Both the position numbers and the translations under genes were made by a program. Shown piece by piece: positions 13,406-25,140 of a DNA stretch of 64,000 nt (within the stretch, counting starts at the first letter, position 1; every line of letters starts with the position of its first letter). Below the pieces are notes generated by a model. That model worked only from the letters and a program-made list of their open reading frames with translations. It was not told the DNA's origin and did no database searches. Source of the stretch: Tillus elongatus (taxonomy: Eukaryota; Arthropoda; Insecta; Coleoptera; Cleridae); assembly GCA_964006375.1 (NCBI GenBank), contig OZ023262.1:88051654-88115653 (forward strand). The letters are read 5' to 3'.

Positions 13406-14229
13406 TTGTTAAGTTATTGTTTTAGGCTGGTATATATATACGACTTTTAATTACAAACAAACCATACATGTAACATAATTAAAGTTTTTGTTATTATTAG
13501 ACAAATGGATGATTTACAAAATAATAATTAATATGTTTAATATTAGAGGCGGAACCAAAACGGAGGAACCAAAATGGCGGAATAAAAAAAAATGGCGGAA
13601 TGAAAGATGGAAGCCTAACCTGTGATACCTTAAGCTGACATATATACCCCTGACATTATAAAAAATGGCGGCTTTCGTTCTTAAAGATGGTGCCTTTCGC
13701 TGATAAAGATGGTTGAAGACTACATTATTTAAAGATACGTCACCCCAACCTTTAGAGCCGACAAATGAGAGTGAGGTTGATAAGCGAGAATAAGGGTATT
13801 GGTCGAAGACTCTATGATTTAAAGTTACGCCCCCCATTAAAACAAACCATTCATAAAGCTTTTGTTATTAGACATAAGACATAATAATTAATATGTTTAA
13901 TATTAGACAGACTATTAGATTTCGCATAGAAATTAGCCGAACGCCACAATTGTTATATGGGTAGGTTCTAAAAAGAACACACAGAGGTCGTTGGCAAACA
14001 AAAGAAGGAAGTTCAGAAACAAAATAGACAACAGGTTCAAATAGGAAACCAAATATCGTAGAGACAATAGAGGTCGCTGGCAAAACAAAGAAGGAAGCTC
14101 AGAAACAAAATGGACAACAGGTTCAACTCTTAAGCTTAGAAACAATGGGTGGTTACAGGTTCAATTCCTTTCTACCCCAAGTGTTTAGTGTCATGTTACT
14201 CGTCTAAGTAAGCAGAATGGCGACTAAAA

Positions 14230-15230
14230 TGAGAGAAAAAACTTAAAACCCTTATCGTGGAAGATCCGTGAGATGTACGATAGAACCAATACATGCACGG
14301 TGTTAAGGAGGCCAAATCAAATTGGAATATACAATAAAATGGCCACTTCCGGTCTAAACTTTAAATCGTTATATCTTTTCAACGGAAAGTGATAGAAATG
14401 AACTGACTTTAAAAATATATCGTTTCATAACAAGCTCTACAAGAAACTGAGATACAAAACTTTAAATCCTTATCGCGGAAGATCCGTGAGATGTACGATA
14501 GAACCAACACATGCACGGTGTTAAGGAGGCCAAATCAAATTGGAATATACAATAAAATGGTCACTTCCGGTCTAAACTTTAAATCGTTATATCTTTTGAA
14601 CGGAAAGTGATAGAAATGAACTGACTTTAAAAATATATCGTTTCATAACAAGGTCTACAAGAAAATGAGATAAAAAACTTTAAACCCTTATCGCGGAAGA
14701 TCGGTGAGATGTACGATAGAACCAATACATACACGGTGTTAAGGAGGCCAAATCAAATTGGAATATACAATAGAATGGTCACTTCCGGTCTAAACTTTAA
14801 ATCGTTATATCTTTTGAAGGGAAAGTGATAGAAATGAACTATCTTTAAAAATATATTGTTTCGTAACAAGCTCTACAAGAAACTGAGATAAAAAACTTCA
14901 AATCCTTATCGCGGAAGATCCGTGAGATGTACGATAGAACCAACACATGCACGGTGTTAAGGAGGCCAAATCAAATTGGGATATACAATAAAATGGCCAC
15001 TTCCGGTCTAAACTTTAAATCGTTATATCTTTTGAACGGAAAGTGATAGAAAGGAACCGACTTCAAAAATGTATGTTTCGTAACAAGCTCTACAAGAAAC
15101 TGAGATAAAAAACTTCAAACCCTTATCGCGGAAGATCGGCGAGACGTACGATAGAACCAATACATACACGCTGTTCAGCAAACCAATAAAATCAATAAAA
15201 ATGTTACTTCCGGTAGACACTTCCGGTATA
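14230..15230. repeat. About 218-bp tandem array, left arm
   Basis: The landmark CTTATCGCGGAAGATC recurs at about 14,249, 14,466, 14,685, 14,905 and 15,120, giving five units of 215-220 bp. Each full unit carries AAAATGGYCACTTCCGGTCT, GAACGGAAAGTGATAGAA and a TACACGGTGTTAAGGAGG-like block. The array is mirrored at 20,790-21,780. Confidence 0.9.
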
Positions 15231-15639
15231 GCCGTTCTTAGAGCTACATACATGTGTGACACCTCAAAATCATCGTCTAACAGAAGAAATATAATATATA
15301 AGTAAGTCAGAACAAGCTGTGTTAACACCTAAAAACAACACACTCTCTCTTAGACTTAATGAAGTTACTTTCAGAGAAAATTTCAACCATACCAGAAAGA
15401 ACAGTAATCAATAGCGTATTTAAATGTTGACTACATCAAGTGATGCGTGCTACAGACAAATTTTAGTACACCCTCTTAGACTTATTGAAGTTGACGGTAC
15501 AGGCAGCTGTCAAGCGTACCTAACAAACCAAAGTAAATATGTCTTGAAGAACAGTCTTCAATTGCCCTAAACCAACACATCTCTATCATTTCAGAGTAAT
15601 ATTAGCCATGTGACCAGTTAAACTAAGTATCTTGAAGTG

Positions 15640-16260
15640 TAGTTTTTATGTTTATGAGATATAAAATAAGAAAACCAAAGAGTTAATTGTCTATTACAAC
15701 AACAAGCAGAAGGGGTTGACTTGGTACCTACAGCTGCTACATACTTGGTAAAAATGGAGTGCCACTAGCATTTCAGAGTAATTTTAACCACACAACACTC
15801 TAACTAACTGTCTTGAGATGTGGCTTTATGTGTTAATGGGTGGAAATAACAAAACTAAAGAGTTGATTGTCTATTACAACTGTCAGCTAAAGAAGCATTT
15901 AGGTAGCCGGAATACCGATATCCTAAATATTTCAAGAGTAATCTTAGTCATACAACACTCTTAACTAACTGTTTTGAGATGTGGCTTTATGTGTCATTGG
16001 TTGGAAAATAAGAAAACTAAAGAGTTGATTGCCTATTACAACAGTCAGCTGAAGGAACATTTGGGTTATCGGAATACCGATATGCCAAATGTTCCAACCG
16101 AAGGAGCCCACTTAGAGTCATCTCCAGGGGCTCGGAATACCGATGCCCTAGAAGTGTCGGAAGCAACATTTCAATTAACACCAACAACCGCTAAATACTT
16201 GTTGGACTTTAGTATGTTTGGTATTAAATTTGGCTTGTTGGATAACCAATCATTTTTATG
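15640..16260 (+). repeat. Tandem coding-like units in left arm (first block)
   Basis: A segment around AAGAAAACTAAAGAGTTGAT recurs at about 15,670, 15,850 and 16,010. The last unit is open for 95 codons (15,974-16,261) and contains KKTKELIAYYNSQLKEHLGY and RNTDMPNVPTEGAHLESS. The composition looks protein-like, but units are interrupted elsewhere and I recognise no family. It may be a captured exon fragment that was duplicated in tandem. It is mirrored at 19,745-20,340. Confidence 0.45.
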
Positions 16261-16654
16261 AAAAATGCAACAATTTTTATTTCTGCGTAAGCGAATTTAA
16301 TCAGAAATATAGAACCAACCTTCAAGAAACCGAAAAAAAGAGGATAAGAACATTAAGAACAAACATTCCGATACCGAAGTGATCCTAAACACACCATATG
16401 ATGCAAATTCTGTAAATCTCTTTAACAGAAGAAAAACAGAAGTGAAACACCGTAAGACAAATAGAACCGACGTACATAACAGATGTGTCTGAGGAGAAAC
16501 GTATTCAGAACCTTATTGAGTTTACTAAGTTTTAAGTATACGAACATAACAGTCTATGTACCAACCAATCAACCAACCAACTGTTTTTGAGGTGTAGCCT
16601 TTATGTATGTATATATGTAATTTAATTTTCGATAGTGTAAAATAAAATTAAAAA

Positions 16655-17015
16655 GTGTGATATATGAAAAAATAAGAAAACTAAAGAGTTGATTGCCTAT
16701 TACAACGGTCAGCTGAAGAAACAATTAGGTAGCCAGAATACCGATACCCTAAATATTTCAACCGAAGGAGTTCACTTAGAGTCACATCTAGGGGGCCGGA
16801 ATTCCGGCCCCCTAGATGTGCTGGAAGCAACATCTCAACTAACGCCTACAACCGCTACATACTTGGTGGACTTTGGTGGAACACAGACTGAAAACAACTT
16901 GATATCTGGTACATATGTCTGTAAAGATTTCATTCTAAATTTAGCCTGTTGGATATCCAATCTTTTCTATGAAAAGTGCAACCAACCAACTAACCAACCA
17001 CCCAACCAACGTTGA
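16655..17015 (+). repeat. Tandem coding-like unit (second block), partly missing from right arm
   Basis: An open frame at 16,689-17,015 repeats the theme of the previous block (LIAYYNGQLKKQLGSQNTDT, then LTPTTATYLVDF). Left-arm bases after about 16,770 have no counterpart in the right arm. A perfect 38-bp palindrome sits at 16,783-16,820. Confidence 0.45.
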
Positions 17016-17276
17016 GGGGCGTAGAGATAGCAAGCTATCCAAGTTTAAACTTCTTATTGGAGGTCACTGTATCTTCAAGTATTTGGAATGCCATTGTTTC
17101 GTGCTACACAACTGACTGTGTTGGTTAAAGGACCGAAGTTTAGCCTCGTGTTTATTAAAGACTAAAGTTTAGCAGGTACTAATTGTTTTCACATTCACTG
17201 TTGGCTACCGACTGAACCTTAGCTCCTCGTCTTAATATTCGACAAACAACACAGACAACACAACTTATTGTTTTCA

Positions 17277-17700
17277 CCTTCACTGTTGGTTAACGACTGT
17301 ACCTTAGTGGACGCTTCTGAGTCAAACAAGAAGAAAACAATTTAAAACACATCTACGATGACCATGAGGCAGCCGACATGGACTTTGAACAATTTTTAAA
17401 AATAGATGCGGCCAGGTTAGTTGATCAACCATCCAGGTCAGTCTTCACCTTCACTGTTGGCTACCGACTGAACCTTAGCGGAAGCTCCTCGTCTTAATAT
17501 TCGACAAACAACACAGACAACACAACTTATTGTTTTCACCTTCACTGTTGGCTACCGACTGAACCTTAGCGGACGCTCCTCGTCTTAATATTCGACAAAC
17601 AACACAGACAACACAACTTATTGTTTTCACCTTCACTGTTGGTTAACGACTGAACCTTAGTGGACGCTTCACGTCTTAATATTCAACAGACAACAACGAC
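17277..17700. repeat. About 90-bp repeats with captured coding-like segment
   Basis: TTCACCTTCACTGTTGGYTA with a following AACCTTAG and ATATTCGACAAACAACACAG recurs at least four times. Between two copies lies a frame reading NLKHIYDDHEAA and MDFEQFLKIDAARLVD (17,330-17,425), repeated at 18,021-18,130. It looks like protein-coding sequence, but the family is unknown. Confidence 0.55.
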
Positions 17701-17716
17701 AGCTGTCATACAGCCG

Positions 17717-17940
17717 TCTGACATGACAGACAGCTGTCATACAGCTGTCATACAGCTGTCATACAGCTGTCATACAGCTGTCATACAGCTGTCTAACACA
17801 GCTGTCTAACACAGCTGTCTAACACAGCTGTCTAACACAGCTGTCTAACACAGCTGTCTAACACAGCTGTCTAACACAGCTGTCTAACACAGCTGTCTAA
17901 CACAGCTGTTTAACACAGCTGTCTAACACAGCTGTCTAAT
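17717..17940. repeat. CAGCTG minisatellite, left arm
   Basis: CAGCTGTCATA units (11 bp) give way to twelve CAGCTGTCTAACA units (13 bp). One unit has CAGCTGTTTAACA. Every unit holds the E-box CAGCTG. Confidence 0.95.
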
Positions 17941-18214
17941 AGGGCAGACATATGTCTAACACATGTCTAGCAGATGTGTAACAGTCACTCTTTTGCGGAA
18001 CATAAGCTGAATGTTTTTTAAGTCAAACAAGAAGAAAACAATTTAAAACACATCTACGATGACCATGAGGCAGCCTACATGGACTTTGAACAATTTTTAA
18101 AAATAGATGCGGCCAGGTTAGTTGATTAACCATCCAGGTCAGTCACAGCTGACGCTATAAATAAAAACGATGCTGGAAGCGAGTGACGTCACAAGAAACG
18201 GTGGTGCATGTGCC

Positions 18215-18332
18215 CAGGTTAGACCTCTAAGCTTTCCAGGTTAATACCGGGTTAGCTCCATGACAAGGTGGTGGACCAGTCGGGTCAGCTAAGAGTCGGG
18301 GTGGTGGAATGGTCGGGTCAGCTAGGGCTCCC
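18215..18332. other. Spacer at the centre of the giant palindrome
   Basis: The 118-bp non-mirrored centre contains GGTCGGGTCAGCTA twice (once as AGTCGGGTCAGCTA) with intervening GGTGGTGGA motifs, a short direct repeat of about 40 bp. The flanking arms begin with CRE-like GTGACGTCAC. Confidence 0.85.
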
Positions 18333-18600
18333 GGCACATGCACCACCGTTTCTTGTGACGTCACTCGCTTCCAGCATCGTTTTTATTTATAGCGTCAGCT
18401 GTGACTGACCTGGATGGTTAATCAACTAACCTGGCCGCATCTATTTTTAAAAATTGTTCAAAGTCCATGTAGGCTGCCTCATGGTCATCGTAGATGTGTT
18501 TTAAATTGTTTTCTTCTTGTTTGACTTAAAAAACATTCAGCTTATGTTCCGCAAAAGAGTGACTGTTACACATCTGCTAGACATGTGTTAGACATATGTC

Positions 18601-18790
18601 TGCCCTATTAGACAGCTGTGTTAGACAGCTGTGTTAAACAGCTGTGTTAGACAGCTGTGTTAGACAGCTGTGTTAGACAGCTGTGTTAGACAGCTGTGTT
18701 AGACAGCTGTGTTAGACAGCTGTGTTAGACAGCTGTATGACAGCTGTATGACAGCTGTATGACAGCTGTATGACAGCTGTCTGTCATGTC
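18601..18790. repeat. CAGCTG minisatellite, right arm
   Basis: Mirror of 17,717-17,940 but shorter: two fewer 13-bp units and one fewer 11-bp unit. The variant unit (TTAAACAGCTG) is in the same third position from the centre, so units were lost from the outer part. Confidence 0.95.
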
Positions 18791-19744
18791 AGACGGCTGT
18801 ATGACAGCTGTCGTTGTTGTCTGTTGAATATTAAGACGTGAAGCGTCCACTAAGGTTCAGTCGTTAACCAACAGTGAAGGTGAAAACAATAAGTTGTGTT
18901 GTCTGTGTTGTTTGTCGAATATTAAGACGAGGAGCGTCCGCTAAGGTTCAGTCGGTAGCCAACAGTGAAGGTGAAAACAATAAGTTGTGTTGTCTGTGTT
19001 GTTTGTCGAATATTAAGACGAGGAGCTTCCGCTAAGGTTCAGTCGGTAGCCAACAGTGAAGGTGAAGACTGACCTGGATGGTTGATCAACTAACCTGGCC
19101 GCATCTATTTTTAAAAATTGTTCAAAGTCCATGTCGGCTGCCTCATGGTCATCGTAGATGTGTTTTAAATTGTTTTCTTCTTGTTTGACTCAGAAGCGTC
19201 CACTAAGGTACAGTCGTTAACCAACAGTGAAGGTGCTCCTTCGGTTGAAATATTTAGGGTATCGGTATTCTGGCTACCTAATTGTTTCTTCAGCTGACCG
19301 TTGTAATAGGCAATCAACTCTTTAGTTTTCTTATTTTTTCATATATCACACTTTTTAATTTTATTTTACACTATCGAAAATTAAATTACATATATACATA
19401 CATAAAGGCTACACCTCAAAAACAGTTGGTTGGTTGATTGGTTGGTACATAGACTGTTATGTTCGTATACTTAAAACTTAGTAAACTCAATAAGGTTCTG
19501 AATACGTTTCTCCTCAGACACATCTGTTATGTACGTCGGTTCTATTTGTCTTACGGTGTTTCACTTCTGTTTTTCTTCTGTTAAAGAGATTTACAGAATT
19601 TGCATCATATGGTGTGTTTAGGATCACTTCGGTATCGGAATGTTTGTTCTTAATGTTCTTATCCTCTTTTTTTCGGTTTCTTGAAGGTTGGTTCTATATT
19701 TCTGATTAAATTCGCTTACGCAGAAATAAAAATTGTTGCATTTT

Positions 19745-20340
19745 TCATAAAAATGATTGGTTATCCAACAAGCCAAATTTAATACCAAACATACTAAAGT
19801 CCAACAAGTATTTAGCGGTTGTTGGTGTTAATTGAAATGTTGCTTCCGACACTTCTAGGGCATCGGTATTCCGAGCCCCTGGAGATGACTCTAAGTGGGC
19901 TCCTTCGGTTGGAACATTTGGCATATCGGTATTCCGATAACCCAAATGTTCCTTCAGCTGACTGTTGTAATAGGCAATCAACTCTTTAGTTTTCTTATTT
20001 TCCAACCAATGACACATAAAGCCACATCTCAAAACAGTTAGTTAAGAGTGTTGTATGACTAAGATTACTCTTGAAATATTTAGGATATCGGTATTCCGGC
20101 TACCTAAATGCTTCTTTAGCTGACAGTTGTAATAGACAATCAACTCTTTAGTTTTGTTATTTCCACCCATTAACACATAAAGCCACATCTCAAGACAGTT
20201 AGTTAGAGTGTTGTGTGGTTAAAATTACTCTGAAATGCTAGTGGCACTCCATTTTTACCAAGTATGTAGCAGCTGTAGGTACCAAGTCAACCCCTTCTGC
20301 TTGTTGTTGTAATAGACAATTAACTCTTTGGTTTTCTTAT
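19745..20340 (-). repeat. Coding-like tandem units, right arm mirror
   Basis: The 95-codon minus-strand frame at 19,745-20,032 is identical to the plus-strand frame at 15,974-16,261, which shows how similar the arms are. It is not called as a gene for the same reasons. Confidence 0.5.
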
Positions 20341-20789
20341 TTTATATCTCATAAACATAAAAACTACACTTCAAGATACTTAGTTTAACTGGTCACATGG
20401 CTAATATTACTCTGAAATGATAGAGATGTGTTGGTTTAGGGCAATTGAAGACTGTTCTTCAAGACATATTTACTTTGGTTTGTTAGGTACGCTTGACAGC
20501 TGCCTGTACCGTCAACTTCAATAAGTCTAAGAGGGTGTACTAAAATTTGTCTGTAGCACGCATCACTTGATGTAGTCAACATTTAAATACGCTATTGATT
20601 ACTGTTCTTTCTGGTATGGTTGAAATTTTCTCTGAAAGTAACTTCATTAAGTCTAAGAGAGAGTGTGTTGTTTTTAGGTGTTAACACAGCTTGTTCTGAC
20701 TTACTTATATATTATATTTCTTCTGTTAGACGATGATTTTGAGGTGTCACACATGTATGTAGCTCTAAGAACGGCTATACCGGAAGTGT

Positions 20790-21780
20790 CTACCGGAAGT
20801 AACATTTTTATTGATTTTATTGGTTTGCTGAACAGCGTGTATGTATTGGTTCTATCGTACGTCTCGCCGATCTTCCGCGATAAGGGTTTGAAGTTTTTTA
20901 TCTCAGTTTCTTGTAGAGCTTGTTACGAAACATACATTTTTGAAGTCGGTTCCTTTCTATCACTTTCCGTTCAAAAGATATAACGATTTAAAGTTTAGAC
21001 CGGAAGTGGCCATTTTATTGTATATTCCAATTTGATTTGGCCTCCTTAACACCGTGCATGTGTTGGTTCTATCGTACATCTCACGGATCTTCCGCGATAA
21101 GGATTTGAAGTTTTTTATCTCAGTTTCTTGTAGAGCTTGTTACGAAACAATATATTTTTAAAGATAGTTCATTTCTATCACTTTCCCTTCAAAAGATATA
21201 ACGATTTAAAGTTTAGACCGGAAGTGACCATTCTATTGTATATTCCAATTTGATTTGGCCTCCTTAACACCGTGCATGTATTGGTTCTATCGTACATCTC
21301 ACCGATCTTCCGCGATAAGGGTTTAAAGTTTTTTATCTCATTTTCTTGTAGACCTTGTTATGAAACGATATATTTTTAAAGTCAGTTCATTTCTATCACT
21401 TTCCGTTCAAAAGATATAACGATTTAAAGTTTAGACCGGAAGTGACCATTTTATTGTATATTCCAATTTGATTTGGCCTCCTTAACACCGTGCATGTGTT
21501 GGTTCTATCGTACATCTCACGGATCTTCCGCGATAAGGATTTAAAGTTTTGTATCTCAGTTTCTTGTAGAGCTTGTTATGAAACGATATATTTTTAAAGT
21601 CAGTTCATTTCTATCACTTTCCGTTGAAAAGATATAACGATTTAAAGTTTAGACCGGAAGTGGCCATTTTATTGTATATTCCAATTTGATTTGGCCTCCT
21701 TAACACCGTGCATGTATTGGTTCTATCGTACATCTCACGGATCTTCCACGATAAGGGTTTTAAGTTTTTTCTCTCATTTT
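20790..21780. repeat. About 218-bp tandem array, right arm
   Basis: Reverse-complement copy of the left array with the same number of units and only scattered substitutions. Confidence 0.9.
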
Positions 21781-22602
21781 AGTCGCCATTCTGCTTACTT
21801 AGACGAGTAACATGACACTAAACACTTGGGGTAGAAAGGAATTGAACCTGTAACCAACCATTGTTTCTAAGCTTAAGAGTTGAACCTGTTGTCCATTTTG
21901 TTTCTGAGCTTCCTTCTTTGTTTTGCCAGCGACCTCTATTGTCTCTACGATATTTGGTTTCCTATTTGAACCTGTTGTCTATTTTGTTTCTGAACTTCCT
22001 TCTTTTGTTTGCCAACGACCTCTGTGTGTTCTTTTTAGAACCTACCCATATAACAATTGTGGCGTTCGGCTAATTTCTATGCGAAATCTAATAGTCTGTC
22101 TAATATTAAACATATTAATTATTATGTCTTATGTCTAATAACAAAAGCTTTATGAATGGTTTGTTTTAATGGGGGGCGTAACTTTAAATCATAGAGTCTT
22201 CGACCAATACCCTTATTCTCGCTTATCAACCTCACTCTCATTTGTCGGCTCTAAAGGTTGGGGTGACGTATCTTTAAATAATGGAGTCTTCAACCATCTT
22301 TATCAGCGAAAGGCACCATCTTTAAGAACGAAAGCCGCCATTTTTTATAATGTCAGGGGTATATATGTCAGCTTAAGGTATCACAGGTTAGGCTTCCATC
22401 TTTCATTCCGCCATTTTTTTTTATTCCGCCATTTTGGTTCCTCCGTTTTGGTTCCGCCTCTAATATTAAACATATTAATTATTATTTTGTAAATCATCCA
22501 TTTGTCTAATAATAACAAAAACTTTAATTATGTTACATGTATGGTTTGTTTGTAATTAAAAGTCGTATATATATATACCAGCCTAAAACAATAACTTAAC
22601 AA

Positions 22603-22675
22603 GCGTCTGCTTAGCTCAATGGGTAGCATCGTTGCCTCCCATCTGAATGCCCCGGGTTCGAAACTCACCTGCTCC
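22603..22675 (+). tRNA. tRNA-like unit, right arm
   Basis: It has an A-box TTAGCTCAATGGGTAGC, a CTCCCAT loop (CCC, would be Gly) and a B-box GGGTTCGAAACTC. It is 73 nt from GCGTCTG to GCTCC. The acceptor ends are not complementary, so a functional tRNA is unlikely. Confidence 0.55.
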
Positions 22676-22824
22676 AAATGGTTTTTTTCAAAATATAATA
22701 ATTTGAAGTAATAGGTTAGACACTTTGGAATGTTTGCATGTGACTGTCTGGCCCAAGTCGTGTGACGTCACTGTCTGGCCAAAGTTTCCTAGACATGGTC
22801 AATGACCTTAGAATGCAGGTTACA

Positions 22825-23010
22825 TTGGAAGCCATCTTGGACGCCATCTTGGCGGCGTGGCTGGACGCCATCTTGGGGGGGGGGGGCGTGGCCACGCCCA
22901 CAAGGGGGTGGGGCTAGGGGTGGGGCTCCGCCCACAAGGGGTGGGGCTCCGCCCACTAGGGGAGGAGTGGGGGTACCCCCACTCCTACCCCCACTCCTGT
23001 CTGGCCAGAG
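22825..23010. repeat. GC-rich short repeats, right arm
   Basis: Mirror of 13,020-13,200. It carries a run of eleven G at about 22,876 and one additional CTCCGCCCACAAGGGG unit. Confidence 0.7.
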
Positions 23011-23059
23011 TGGCGCCCTACCTAAATTTGATCAAAATCGGCCCACGCAATGCCCTTTA

Positions 23060-23340
23060 GCAAATAGGATCTTGGAGACGACAAAAATAATGATAAATCC
23101 ACTGAGGATGTAGACCGCACAGACGTTCGCGCCGAGCGCAGATATTATTGTGAAATTCACATCTGGAGACCAGGCTGTGTGACGGCCGTGAGCACAAAAA
23201 TTTGGGGGATTCCCCCTACAATGGGTCACGTGGTCGGGTTTCGACCAATCAGAGAGCAGGGATTCTGGGTGGTGGGTCACGTGGACCAATCAGAGAGCCG
23301 GATTGCTGGGGGTATCGGGTCTCAATCGGGGTGTTACCTA
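23060..23340. promoter_or_regulatory. Promoter-like motif cluster present only in right arm
   Basis: Two GGTCACGTG-type E-boxes (GGGTCACGTGG at about 23,223 and 23,275) are each followed by GACCAATCAGAGAG, a CCAAT box. The spacing is about 50 bp and the pair is a tandem duplication. The mirrored segment is absent from the left arm. The function as a promoter is inferred from motifs only. Confidence 0.4.
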
Positions 23341-23529
23341 CTGGTGTTCTATTTGAAATAACGATGTTTATATCTATTTATGGTATAACCGGAAGTCCTA
23401 CATTTTGGAGATTATTTCCGTTAAATAGAGCAACTTCGGAAACCCACGTATACAAATTTTCAGCACTCAAAAATGTATATTTTCGGAAATAATCTAATAC
23501 ATTCCTCGACGTGGGACAGCTTGTATTTA

Positions 23530-25139
<1,610 letters not shown>

Positions 25140-25140
<1 letters not shown>

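Larger units (their letters stand above)
10666..23525. mobile_element. Giant inverted duplication (about 12.9 kb), foldback-like element
   Basis: The left arm starting CAGGGTGTCCCACATCGAG is matched in reverse by the right arm ending near 23,525 (CCTCGACGTGGGACAGCTTG then TA). The outer 175 bp of each arm (10,666-10,840 against about 23,351-23,525) match with visible divergence. The inner arms (13,009-18,214 and 18,333 to about 23,020) are almost identical: several mirrored reading frames of 70-101 codons are identical and one of 107 codons differs at one residue. The spacer is 18,215-18,332. Arm-specific differences are a mariner-like insertion (left), about 280 bp missing at left near 13,012, about 507 bp missing at right (left 16,771-17,277), and minisatellite copy-number changes. 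No transposase of its own is seen. It could be a foldback transposon, a very long TIR pair around a lost core, or a segmental inverted duplication. The independent indels argue against a pure assembly mirror. Confidence 0.85.

Noticed and set aside
13514..13837. 107-codon minus-strand frame, mirrored at 22,169-22,492
   Set aside because: The composition is that of translated non-coding DNA with ATGGCGG words; no domain.
17717..17940. CRISPR-like array
   Set aside because: Units of 11-13 bp without spacers; a plain minisatellite in a eukaryotic context.
20678..20983. 101-codon frame mirrored at 15,023-15,328
   Set aside because: It lies across the last units of the 218-bp array and beyond; identity between arms reflects the palindrome, not selection. 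No motif.
22603..22675. Functional tRNA-Gly(CCC)
   Set aside because: Acceptor and anticodon stems do not pair; only the promoter boxes are convincing.
10666..23525. Pure assembly or library artefact for the giant palindrome
   Set aside because: The arms differ by at least five independent indels and by substitutions in the outer parts, which a mirrored read would not show. Not fully excluded without raw reads.
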